DNA from: Candidatus Poribacteria bacterium
GTDB lineage: Bacteria > Poribacteria > WGA-4E > WGA-3G
Assembly: GCA_958295815.1 (NCBI GenBank)
Contig: OY282374.1
Coordinates: forward strand, 4,926,682-4,990,681
Reading direction: 5' to 3'
DNA length: 64,000 nt
Position numbers and translations under genes: made by a program. The notes under the pieces were generated by a model. It saw only the letters and a list, made by a program, of their open reading frames with translations. It did not search any database and had not been told where the DNA came from. Below are positions 7,505-15,082 of the stretch, piece after piece. Position 1 is the first letter of the stretch. Each line of letters opens with the position of its first letter.

Positions 7505-8701
7505 TTATTCAAGTGCGTCAAGGAGTTGTTTAAGTGCCGTTTTGACGAGCGTTTCGGTCTCCTTATTTTGGTGATACTGATAGAGCTTGGACGCAAGCCC
7601 TTCGATCGATTCCAATGCCCTAATCTGTCTTAGGAAGGGTTCTCTCTTGAGCAGTTGTACAAGATAAAAGCGATTGTCTGGATCCGCAACGGTACCACCA
7701 ATGAGTAGCGTCGTAATACGCTTTGCCATGCCTCCAGTGAGTTTATTTTGTCCATAAATATCAAGTGTGTCAATCGCTGCCTGCTTCGGATCTTTGCTTA
7801 ATTCACTGGTAAGGATAGCCACAAGTGGGTCAACAGCAGCAGCATCCTGATAGATTGCGAGTGCTTCTACAAGTGCTGCGACGACTTCTGAATCATCGTC
7901 TTTCAGCCCGTCAATGAGTGCTTTCGTCGATACATCCTCAATATCCACCATGGCTTTAGCGGCAGAACGTCGGACAGCAACGTCACTATGTTTTAAGCCA
8001 GCAATGATGTCTTTCTTATATGCGTCCTCACCGAGTTGATAGAGGGTGGTGTTAATCTCCATTGCCAAAGCCGCATCGTCTGTTGCGCTTTGGAGCGTTT
8101 TTAACGCATCTACGGCTTCCGCGTCGCCGATCTCAGCCAACACTTGTACGAGTTGTGTTCTAACAGGAGGTGGCGTGGTTTCATCGGTGAGCGTGGCTAA
8201 AATGAGGTCAAGACCGTCAGAGCCTATTTGGACAAGCATCTCTGCAAAATTGGTGTGAAGTGTGGGATACCTTCCTTTGATGAGGCTCTCCAGAATTATT
8301 GGCGATACTTCGGGTCCCTTGTCTACGAGTGCCTGTAAGCCAGCTTTTTGTACGCGCGAGCGCGTGCTGAGAGTTTGGAGAACTTGCCTTATTTCAGCCT
8401 CTGTTAGTTCTTGTATACGCTGACTCCGCTGACTTTTAAATTTGGCTTCAACGCCTTGGGTAGTGGCATCTCCGGTGGCAAGCCCGTGAGAATAAGCAAT
8501 AAGGAGCAGTGCACGGGGCTCCAACTTATTCACCTCTTCCTCTTCTGCTTTTTCAAGAAGATCAACGGCTTCCAATGCGTTTCCGGTATCAATTAATTTA
8601 CTTCTACCTACAGATAAATTGCTCGGGCCTTTCTGTTTCGTTTCACAGCCAAAAGTTGCAAGCAATAGAACAACCAGTGGAATAATTATAGCCTTTTTCA
8701 T
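7505..8701 (-). CDS. HEAT-repeat lipoprotein (paralogue of 5752-6942)
   Basis: 398 aa. Lipoprotein signal MKKAIIIPLVVLLLATFGC with Cys19. The N-terminal helical region and the string of HEAT-like repeats match the neighbouring paralogue segment by segment (PRALLL.AYS, VQKAGLQALVDKGP, AMEINTTLYQLG, VAVRRSAAKAM, KQAAIDTLD). The last about 25 residues, KETETLVKTALKQLLDALE, also align with the paralogue's end. The start is ATG 8701 with AGGAGG 13 nt upstream; a TTG-type extension to 8752 is rejected because it would bury the signal peptide. It has its own promoter at 8896-8924, so the two genes are probably separate units. Likely a periplasmic or outer-membrane protein-binding scaffold. Confidence 0.85.
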   Translation of the reverse strand: MKKAIIIPLVVLLLATFGCETKQKGPSNLSVGRSKLIDTGNALEAVDLLEKAEEEEVNKLEPRALLLIAYSHGLATGDATTQGVEAKFKSQRSQRIQELTEAEIRQVLQTLSTRSRVQKAGLQALVDKGPEVSPIILESLIKGRYPTLHTNFAEMLVQIGSDGLDLILATLTDETTPPPVRTQLVQVLAEIGDAEAVDALKTLQSATDDAALAMEINTTLYQLGEDAYKKDIIAGLKHSDVAVRRSAAKAMVDIEDVSTKALIDGLKDDDSEVVAALVEALAIYQDAAAVDPLVAILTSELSKDPKQAAIDTLDIYGQNKLTGGMAKRITTLLIGGTVADPDNRFYLVQLLKREPFLRQIRALESIEGLASKLYQYHQNKETETLVKTALKQLLDALE

Positions 8702-8895
8702 TATGTTCTGTTTTCCTCCTGAATATGTTTTTTGTAGGAGCAGTCCCCTCAATATTGGAATTAGGGCACTGCAATATGAACTTGTAAGATGTGCAGGACA
8801 GTGCTTTATAGGATTGCGTTGCTCTTTTTATGAAGAAAGTTCTGTGAGCGGTGCTGCTCGAATAGAGTCAACATGTCTAAAAAAATCTCTCTATA

Positions 8896-8924
8896 ACAAT
8901 ACCACAATATTTTAAAAAAGTCAA
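8896..8924 (-). promoter_or_regulatory. Sigma70-type promoter for the 7505-8701 lipoprotein gene
   Basis: Minus strand: TTGACT, a 17-bp spacer, TATTGT. The leader is about 190 nt. It lies in the 455-bp divergent gap 8702-9156, which otherwise holds repeat A at 9001-9025 and the rightward promoter at 9054-9082. Confidence 0.5.
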
Positions 8925-9000
8925 GTGGAGATTTTTGACAGTGCTCAACTATCAGTTGTCAGCGGTCAGTGTGGATTGTCTGAATCGCGGATTTTAAGAG

Positions 9001-9025
9001 TCGGGATTCGGAGATCCCTCCTACA
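9001..9025. repeat. Dispersed hairpin repeat A (canonical copy)
   Basis: TCGGGATTCGGAGATCCC followed by TCCTACA; identical to the three copies at 42026-42155. The stem is GGGAT/ATCCC around TCGGAG. A TCAG-rich stretch (cagttgtcagcggtcagt, about 8951-8968) lies nearby, as it does beside the 42-kb copies. Confidence 0.7.
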
Positions 9026-9053
9026 GAAGACCCCAACCTACAGGAAAATCGTG

Positions 9054-9082
9054 TTGACGCGATGCCAATTCAAGGTTATACT
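9054..9082 (+). promoter_or_regulatory. Sigma70-type promoter for the M14 peptidase gene
   Basis: TTGACG, a 17-bp spacer, TATACT, about 75 nt before ATG 9157. Confidence 0.6.
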
Positions 9083-9156
9083 TGTCGTTATCTAACAAAC
9101 GAAAACCAAAAAGGAGTCGCGATAGCAGCCCATTCCTGCTGGAAGCAAAACCTATT

Positions 9157-11826
9157 ATGAAAAAACATACACTGAAGATAAAAAATATAGGACGGTGGTG
9201 GACATTTATCATACTGCTAATCTGTGGGGTGTTGATACACGGCCTGGCAGATGCACAACTAATGCCGCCGGAAGAAGTCTTGGGATTTCAGGTTGGTACA
9301 GACTATAAGGTGGCAGGATGGCAGACAGTTTCCGATTATATGCGGCATGTCGCTGAAAACTCGGATCGGATACTGTTGGAAGAACTCGGAAAAACGACAG
9401 AAGGCAACGATTTTCTGATGATGCTAATCTCTGCGCCGGAAAATCTGGAGAATCTGGCTCGCTATCAACAGATTCAGAAACAACTGGCATTGCCGAGCGG
9501 ACCTACAACGGAAGATAGTCCGACAGAATTAGATGCCCTCGCACAAGAGGGCAAAGCGGTGGTGCTCATCAACTGCAACTTGCACTCCACAGAGATCGCC
9601 TCTTCCCAGATGTCAATGGAGTTTGCCTACGAATTTGCGACAACCGAAAGCCCGCAAATCCAAGAGATTCTTGAGAATGTGATAATTCTGCTTATCCCGT
9701 CTGCTAATCCTGACGGTTTAAACATTGTAGTGGATTGGTATAATCGCACGGTCGGGACACCTCATGAAGGTTCGGAAATTCCGTGGTTGTACCAAAAATA
9801 TACGGGGCACGATAACAATCGGGATTGGTTTATGCTAACGCAGGTAGAGACGCAGCTCCTCACGCGCGTGCTCTACGAGGAGTGGTTCCCCGAAGTTGTT
9901 TACGATGTACATGAGATGAGTTATCGCGGTCCTCGGTTTGTGATTCCGCCCTATTTTGAGCCGGTCAACCCGAATATTCCACCGCTTTTACAACGAACGC
10001 TTTCGTTAATTGGCGCGCAGCTTGCCTTCGATTTGACAAGCGATGGATTTACAGGCGTGCTTTCGAGTGCAGTTTATGATACGTGGTGGCACGGCGGATT
10101 TCGGACGGTGCCGTATCGACACAATATGATAGGCATTTTGACGGAGGCGGCACGCGTGGAGATAGCGACCCCAATTTTCCAACCGCATCACACTTTAAAG
10201 GGGTATCGGCGCGGACTTGACGAATATGCGCTTCGCACGAACTTTCCTGAACCGTGGCCCGGAGGCTGGTGGCGACTGCGGAATATCGTAGAATATGAAA
10301 AAGCGGCGGCATTGTCAATCCTCGACTTCGTTGCTGAGCATCGGGTGATGCTGAAAACTAACTTTTACAAGATGGGACTCAACGCCATAGCAAAAGGAGA
10401 AAATGAACCGCCGCGTGCGTTTCTTATTCCGAAGCAACAGCGCGATATTCATACAACGCTCAAGATGTTAGACATTCTTAAGCGCGGGGGTGTAGAGATA
10501 CATCAGGCGAACGCGCCTTTTACGGCAGATGGTGTAGAATATCCGGCTGAAACTTATGTTGTTTCGATGTCCCAACCGTTTCGAGCACACGCGAAAGATC
10601 TGCTTGAAGTTCAACGTTACCCAGAACGCCGACCATCACCGGAGTCACCCCCTGAACGTCCTTATGACATCGCAGGGTGGACACTACCTTTACAGATGGG
10701 TGTTAGATCGATCGCGGTTGTGCATCCCTTTGAAGCGGATTTAAGTCAGGTTCCTGTGTTGACACAAGCAGAGGGAAGTCTGGTGCGTGTCCTTGAACCC
10801 ACTGGTTATCTGTTTGAGAATCGCACGAACGTCGAAGCAATTGTCCTCAACCGTCTGTTCAATGCGAGATCAGCAGATAACAGTCCGAAATATACCCTCT
10901 ACCGAGCCAATCGGAAAATAAATAGTGGAGGCAAAACCTTCTCGCGTGGGACTATTCTGATTAGAACGGCAGCACCGCCACTACAGGAGGTTGAGGAGAT
11001 GGCGGCATTCGCTTCAGAATTTGGCATTGACATCTATGCCGATGAATCCATTGACGAGAAGACGTTCAGTCGTGCGTTTTCAAAAGTGGCTGCGCCGCGC
11101 TTGGGTCTCTACAAGCCGTGGACAGCAAACATGGATGAAGGGTGGACACGCTGGGTTTTAGATACACACGAATTCACCTATAATAGTCTCACCAACGCTG
11201 AGATTCAGGCAGGAAATTTGGTGGAGCGATACGATGCGATCGTCCTACCGGACCTGGGTGCTTCTGGCATTCTCAACGGGCATGCAGCTGGAAAATTACC
11301 TGCGGAGTATGTAGGCGGAATTGGTACTGAAGGGTTGGCGAATCTACGCGCATTTGTTGAGGATGGCGGTACGCTTATCTGTCTGAACCGTGCAACGGAA
11401 CTTCCGCTGGAATACTTCGGTTTCGATGAAAAAGGTATTGTCAATGTGGTCGAAAAAGCGAATCAACCAAACGAAGATGTGTTTTTCTGTCCCGGCTCGC
11501 TCTTGCGCGTGCGGATAGATACGAAACATCCGATAGGGTATGGGCTGGATCGGGACATGGCGATTCTCTTTAAATCGGGACCTGTTTTTGATGGTGTGCG
11601 TGGAGATGTAAAAGCCGTAGCGACATACCCGGAATTCAATCCGCTGATGAGCGGGTGGCTTGAAGGCGAGAAACGGATTCGTCAGAAAACTGCGCTGTTG
11701 GAAACACCGCTTGGAGAAGGGCGCGTGATTCTCTTCGGTTTCAAACCTCAGCACCGGGGTCAATCTCACGGGACTTTTAAGTTGCTTTTCAATGCGATTT
11801 ATTATAGCACAGTCAGCAGTCAGTAA
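9157..11826 (+). CDS. Exported M14-family zinc metallopeptidase
   Basis: 889 aa. The N-terminal signal segment is WWTFIILLICGVLIHGLADA. The carboxypeptidase fold shows the M14 zinc motif HSTE (H143, E146) and a downstream zinc histidine H252 in YDVHEM. SANPDGLN and GHDNNRDWF, typical of large M14 proteins, lie between. Residues beyond about 400 form a long extension with an AEYVGGIGTEGLANLRAFVEDGGTL-like glutamine-amidotransferase-type fold near 720-760. It probably degrades peptides in the periplasm or at the surface. I chose ATG 9157 because the frame upstream (from 9082) would place a basic tail before the signal peptide. The downstream FGE-like gene starts 85 nt after the stop. Confidence 0.85.
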   Translation: MKKHTLKIKNIGRWWTFIILLICGVLIHGLADAQLMPPEEVLGFQVGTDYKVAGWQTVSDYMRHVAENSDRILLEELGKTTEGNDFLMMLISAPENLENLARYQQIQKQLALPSGPTTEDSPTELDALAQEGKAVVLINCNLHSTEIASSQMSMEFAYEFATTESPQIQEILENVIILLIPSANPDGLNIVVDWYNRTVGTPHEGSEIPWLYQKYTGHDNNRDWFMLTQVETQLLTRVLYEEWFPEVVYDVHEMSYRGPRFVIPPYFEPVNPNIPPLLQRTLSLIGAQLAFDLTSDGFTGVLSSAVYDTWWHGGFRTVPYRHNMIGILTEAARVEIATPIFQPHHTLKGYRRGLDEYALRTNFPEPWPGGWWRLRNIVEYEKAAALSILDFVAEHRVMLKTNFYKMGLNAIAKGENEPPRAFLIPKQQRDIHTTLKMLDILKRGGVEIHQANAPFTADGVEYPAETYVVSMSQPFRAHAKDLLEVQRYPERRPSPESPPERPYDIAGWTLPLQMGVRSIAVVHPFEADLSQVPVLTQAEGSLVRVLEPTGYLFENRTNVEAIVLNRLFNARSADNSPKYTLYRANRKINSGGKTFSRGTILIRTAAPPLQEVEEMAAFASEFGIDIYADESIDEKTFSRAFSKVAAPRLGLYKPWTANMDEGWTRWVLDTHEFTYNSLTNAEIQAGNLVERYDAIVLPDLGASGILNGHAAGKLPAEYVGGIGTEGLANLRAFVEDGGTLICLNRATELPLEYFGFDEKGIVNVVEKANQPNEDVFFCPGSLLRVRIDTKHPIGYGLDRDMAILFKSGPVFDGVRGDVKAVATYPEFNPLMSGWLEGEKRIRQKTALLETPLGEGRVILFGFKPQHRGQSHGTFKLLFNAIYYSTVSSQ

Positions 11827-11911
11827 AGATCCGTTTGCGTCGCAATGGGTTGGAAGATGGCGGCGGCGAACCAATGGTAAGAGAGATGTTTGTGTTAAAG
11901 GATTGTTTTCC

Positions 11912-12622
11912 ATGAAAAATATGATGTTAATACCCGCTGGCAAACTTGAGATCGGAAGCGTCAACGCTTTTTATATTGACCCGCATCCTGTGACAAATCT
12001 TGAATACCAACAGTTTGTGGTTGAAAACCCACAGTGGCAAAAATCGCAGATTAAGGATAGGTTTCACGACGGGGACTACCTAAAGCATTGGGAGAGCAAT
12101 AACTACCCAGAAGCAAAAGCGGATCACCCTGTTGTCTACGTCAGTTGGTTTGCGGCGATGGCTTACGCTTTGTGGGCAGGGAAACGACTCCCCACAGAAG
12201 TTGAATGGGAATACGCTGCACGCGGTGGGCTTGCCAATCAGAACTATCCGTGGGGTGATACGAGCGATAATACGAAAGCGAACTATGATAAAAATGTAGG
12301 AGATACCACCCCTGTGGGTAAGTATCCACCTAACGGCTACGGCTTGTATGATATAACTGGCAACGTTTGGGAATGGTGTCTTGACCTTTACGACGACGAT
12401 TTTTTCTTTGCTACGCCTCGCAAGAATCCGCGTGCAGGAACGAATGAGGTAGGCTGGTTGACAGCGAATTTCACAGACATTGAAACGATACCCATAAGAG
12501 TGTTACGAGGTGGCAGTTGGAGTGCCACCGAAAAAGGCATCTGCGTCACCAATCGCTTACTGCTTTCACCCACAAACACAATCTACGATTACGGCTTCCG
12601 TTGTGCGCAATCAACGTCATGA
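11912..12622 (+). CDS. FGE/SUMF1-domain protein (sulfatase-modifying factor-like)
   Basis: 236 aa, essentially one FGE-sulfatase domain. Seen are the opening MMLIPAGKLEIGS, the substrate-fold motifs YIDPHPVTNLEYQQFV, HPVVYVSWFAAMAYALWAGKRLPTE, EWEYAARGG, YPWGD, GLYDITGNVWEW, VLRGGSW and the closing YGFRCA. True formylglycine-generating enzymes use a close cysteine pair between the last two motifs. Here only one Cys (GICVTNRLL) is seen there, so sulfatase activation is not supported. The domain is also used for other oxidative or binding roles. No signal peptide. Start ATG 11912 has AAAGGA about 9 nt upstream; the longer frame from 11792 overlaps the peptidase gene and is rejected. Confidence 0.85.
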   Translation: MKNMMLIPAGKLEIGSVNAFYIDPHPVTNLEYQQFVVENPQWQKSQIKDRFHDGDYLKHWESNNYPEAKADHPVVYVSWFAAMAYALWAGKRLPTEVEWEYAARGGLANQNYPWGDTSDNTKANYDKNVGDTTPVGKYPPNGYGLYDITGNVWEWCLDLYDDDFFFATPRKNPRAGTNEVGWLTANFTDIETIPIRVLRGGSWSATEKGICVTNRLLLSPTNTIYDYGFRCAQSTS

Positions 12623-12652
12623 ACTACTGCTCAGTAAGAACAAGACGCACCA

Positions 12653-13265
12653 TGTCGTATTTTCATGGATGTTTCTCCTGTTGGATCGTTTCCCTCCAGT
12701 GTAGCGTTATTGAGGTTAGGGATCCGGTGAAAAATCAAATGTATACGCTTTTGTCCAGACTGTCTTGGGATCTTTACCTTCGGCTTTGAGAGCTTCAATC
12801 TGCTGTCGCATCGTCTTGATGACCTCTTGGTGTTTCTTCAAGACTTCTTTGGGTGCACCGTTGTCGGTGGCAATTTCAAATAGGAGTACCTCATAGGCAA
12901 GCAACTCCGAGAAACTCACCCTCCGCGTGCTATCCATCTCATAGACCTTTTCCGCCCAAAGTTTAGACTTCGGGTGTCCCTTGTGGAGTAGGTATGCCGC
13001 AGCATAGAGCTCACCGCGGGCACCCACCGGATCATTCTGTTTTAACTTCGCATAGTTTTTGAAGTGTTCTGAGATTTCAGCAGCCGTTGTCTTTTCGCTG
13101 CCATCGGCACACCCGAAAAATGGCACCACAATACATAACATCATCGTAAAGCATCGGATCTCAACGCCTATTTTATCCCAACCTGACACAAGTAGCTCTG
13201 ACCTTCGAAATTTCATAGGATTACTTTTCAGACATAAGCACCTACAAAAAGTAAGGGTGAATGTC
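12653..13265 (-). repeat. 610-bp segmental duplication, copy 1
   Basis: This segment matches 14346-14957 with scattered single-base differences (roughly 90-95% identity by eye). It carries a complete lipoprotein gene (12716-13216), and its left end stops four codons into a copy of the 74-aa gene whose intact version is at 14134-14358 (ATG 12666 then M-K-I-R, after which the sequences diverge). Copy 2 is therefore likely the original. Confidence 0.8.
12716..13216 (-). CDS. Small helical lipoprotein, duplicate of 14407-14907
   Basis: 166 aa. After a short basic lead there is a hydrophobic stretch ending VVPFFGC, a probable lipidation Cys at about residue 36. An alternative start at the internal MMLCIVV would give a more usual signal length; no good ribosome site separates the choices. 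The mature part is mostly helical, with AAEISEHFKNYAKLKQNDPVGARGELYAAAYLLHKGHPKSK-like helices, and ends YTFDFSPDP. No known family was recognised. It differs from its twin at about ten residues, mostly conservative, so both copies may still be under selection. Its neighbours are duplication scars. Confidence 0.65.
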   Translation of the reverse strand: MKFRRSELLVSGWDKIGVEIRCFTMMLCIVVPFFGCADGSEKTTAAEISEHFKNYAKLKQNDPVGARGELYAAAYLLHKGHPKSKLWAEKVYEMDSTRRVSFSELLAYEVLLFEIATDNGAPKEVLKKHQEVIKTMRQQIEALKAEGKDPKTVWTKAYTFDFSPDP

Positions 13266-13432
13266 CGCTATTTTGGTATCTGCGGGAAGTTGAGTCCCTA
13301 AAATCGAGAAGAAATTTACCTTCTCACCTGGAACACGCCCGTTCACACTATGGAGCATACATAATAATGCCATTATTCTCGTTACGGTGTCTGGCACACA
13401 CGTAAACTTTTCCATAGCAGTAGGCCACAAGT

Positions 13433-13672
13433 GAGAATTATCACATAAATCGTAATGAATCATATTTTATATTAATTACAATTTTATTAAATATATGATC
13501 CAACATGATTAATCATACACATTATGAGGATTATGTCAAATTTATATTGCAAAATATGCGGAATTTCACACAAAATATGTTTTTTCCCAGCACTTTGATA
13601 GCATCTATTGCTATTGGTATGGAAGAAAGATATGCCGATTAACACAGGAATCTGCATCAGCGATAGTAGTGC
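13433..13672. repeat. AT-rich about 240-bp repeat, copy 1 (partner at 21642-21890)
   Basis: The two copies share long identical blocks, including ATTGCAAAATATGCGGAATTTCAC and GATAGCATCTATTGCTATTGGTATGGAAGAAAGATA in the same orientation, and diverge more in the AT-rich left half. Both contain a short frame beginning M-S-N then Y-C-K-I-C-G-I-S with a CxxC pattern. In copy 2 codon 4 is TGA, and a one-base indel separates the copies after the Cys block. It looks like a decayed gene start or a small mobile element rather than a working gene. Confidence 0.7.
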
Positions 13673-13744
13673 AATTGGTAAGAGACTATGAATAGTGTGA
13701 TACTCACAATACCTAAAGGCGTGCGTATTCAAATCAACGCCGAA

Positions 13745-14089
13745 TGTTTTGAACCAGCTTTTACTTTCTAATAGGCTGAAAAGATAACCATCGTGACGAA
13801 TCGCCATGTTCGTTTTAGTTCCAATTTGTCTGATTCTGGATTGTTCCATAGATAGTTAATCCAATGCCCTTGTTCTGTCGCTTTGAGTATTTCTAATCCC
13901 ACAGCTAACCATCAGAACCGACCGTATTTTTGTATCTCTACCAATCCGTTCAGGTAGGACTGCTCGTGAAACAACTATATCACTATCATCAATGATAACT
14001 ACATACCATTGACCGTTAACGCTCGCCAAATCATTGTAATGGGCTATAGCGAATTCGCGACCTTCTGTCTTGACTCCTTTTTGAATCAC
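13745..14089 (-). pseudogene. Decayed Cache-domain fragment (sensor or nucleotide-cyclase type)
   Basis: Reading leftward, one frame gives EGREFAIAHYNDLASVNGQW, YVVIIDDSDIVV and LPERIGRDTK. A one-base shift then gives NTVGSDG, another frame gives GLEILKATEQGHWINYLW and ESDKLELKRTW, and a further one-base loss leads to AIRHDGYLF. Together these are consecutive pieces of one extracellular Cache repeat of the kind seen in membrane adenylate/guanylate cyclases and sensor kinases. At least three frameshifts and a stop interrupt it, and no membrane segment or catalytic domain follows. Flanked by the 240-bp repeat and the 610-bp duplication, it is a relic in a rearranged zone. The family call rests on motif memory. 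Confidence 0.7.
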
Positions 14090-14133
14090 CTGAATTAAAA
14101 CAACTAAAATTGAGAAAGACCTTATAGATTTTT

Positions 14134-14358
14134 CTACAGCGTGGCTTTCTCGGTTTCGTCAATGCTCTCGATGTAGTCTAAGAGCTGGCTGCTGTCTCCG
14201 TCAAACACTGCAATATCTCGGTTGGTGGTATTGATTCCGCATACCACATCAAGAGTGCTTCCTGATGTGAATTGGATTTGGCAAATGGAAGGTGATTTTT
14301 GCGTCACTGCCACTATGTGCTGGGTATTGATCAGAACCTTGCCGAGTCGTATTTTCAT
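14134..14358 (-). CDS. Small conserved-looking protein of unknown function (74 aa)
   Basis: 74 aa, MKIRLGKVLINTQHIVAVT followed by CQIQFTSGSTLDVVCGINTT. The all-beta pattern (hydrophobic strands, a turn at SGST) resembles small LytTR/FlbD-like beta folds, but no family can be assigned. ATG 14358 has AGGAGA about 8 nt upstream. The gene directly follows the 14407-14907 lipoprotein gene on the same strand (48-nt gap), so they may be co-transcribed. A four-codon remnant of its start is found beside the duplicated copy at 12653. Confidence 0.55.
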   Translation of the reverse strand: MKIRLGKVLINTQHIVAVTQKSPSICQIQFTSGSTLDVVCGINTTNRDIAVFDGDSSQLLDYIESIDETEKATL

Positions 14359-14957
14359 GGGTGTCTCTCCTGTTGGATCGTTCCCTCCGGTGTAGCGTCA
14401 TTGAAGTTAGGGATCCGGTGAAAAATCAAATGTATACGCTTTTGTCCAGACTGCCTTGGGGTCTTTACCCTCGGCTTTGAGAGTTTCAATCTGCTGTCGC
14501 GTCGTCTTGATGACCTTTTGGTGTTTCTTCAAGACTTCTTTGGGCGCACCGTTGTCGGTGGCAATTTCAAATAGGAGTACCTCATAGGCAAGCAACTCCG
14601 AGAAACTCACCCTCCGCGTGCTATCCATCTCATAGACCTTTTCCGCCCAAAGTTTAGACTTCGGGTGTCCCTTGTAGAGTAGGTATGCTGCAGCATAGAG
14701 TTCACCGCGGGCACCCACTGGATCGTTCTGTTTTAACTTCGCATAGTTTTTGAAGTGTTCTGAGATTTCAGCAGCCATCGTTTTTTCCCTGCCATCGGCA
14801 CACCCCAAAAATGGCACCACCATGCACAGCATTATCGTAAAGCATCGGATCTCAACGCCTATTTTATGCCAACCTGACACAAGTAGTTCTGACCTTCGAA
14901 GTTTCATGGGATTACTTTTCGGACACAGGTCCCTACAAAAAGCAAGGGTGAGATGTC
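14346..14957 (-). repeat. 610-bp segmental duplication, copy 2 (probable original)
   Basis: Matches 12653-13265. It includes the lipoprotein gene 14407-14907 and the first codons of the 74-aa gene, which is intact here. Confidence 0.8.
14407..14907 (-). CDS. Small helical lipoprotein, twin of 12716-13216
   Basis: 166 aa, with hydrophobic stretch VVPFLGC giving a likely lipidation cysteine, then the same helical body and YTFDFSPDP end as the copy at 12716. Differences include FLGC for FFGC, REKTMAAE for SEKTTAAE and LYKGHP for LLHKGHP-type changes. The reading frame is fully preserved despite the substitutions, which argues for function. It probably forms a two-gene unit with the downstream 74-aa gene. 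Function unknown. Confidence 0.65.
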   Translation of the reverse strand: MKLRRSELLVSGWHKIGVEIRCFTIMLCMVVPFLGCADGREKTMAAEISEHFKNYAKLKQNDPVGARGELYAAAYLLYKGHPKSKLWAEKVYEMDSTRRVSFSELLAYEVLLFEIATDNGAPKEVLKKHQKVIKTTRQQIETLKAEGKDPKAVWTKAYTFDFSPDP

Positions 14958-14991
14958 TGCTCCTTTTCTTTGAATATAATTTTTAGACGAT

Positions 14992-15035
14992 GCTATGATA
15001 TAGCCGTCATGGCTAAATCGGAACTATATCATAGC
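14992..15035. terminator. Perfect 12-bp inverted repeat downstream of the WD40-protease gene
   Basis: GCTATGATATAG and CTATATCATAGC are exactly complementary around a 20-nt loop, between the stop of the 15083-17866 gene and the start region of the 14407 gene. It could end transcription of the former, although no T-run follows. It could equally be an operator. Confidence 0.35.
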
Positions 15036-15082
15036 AGCCGCTTCAGGTAGTCGCGATTCCGGGTGATCGCAACGCTGAAGCC

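Noticed and set aside
11344..11964. 206-residue frame opposite the M14 peptidase and FGE-like genes
   Set aside because: Overlaps two well-supported genes on the other strand and shows no recognisable motif or start signal.
13487..13849. 120-residue frame on the minus strand
   Set aside because: Its first part is a shifted frame of the Cache relic and the rest is the AT-rich repeat; not a single gene.
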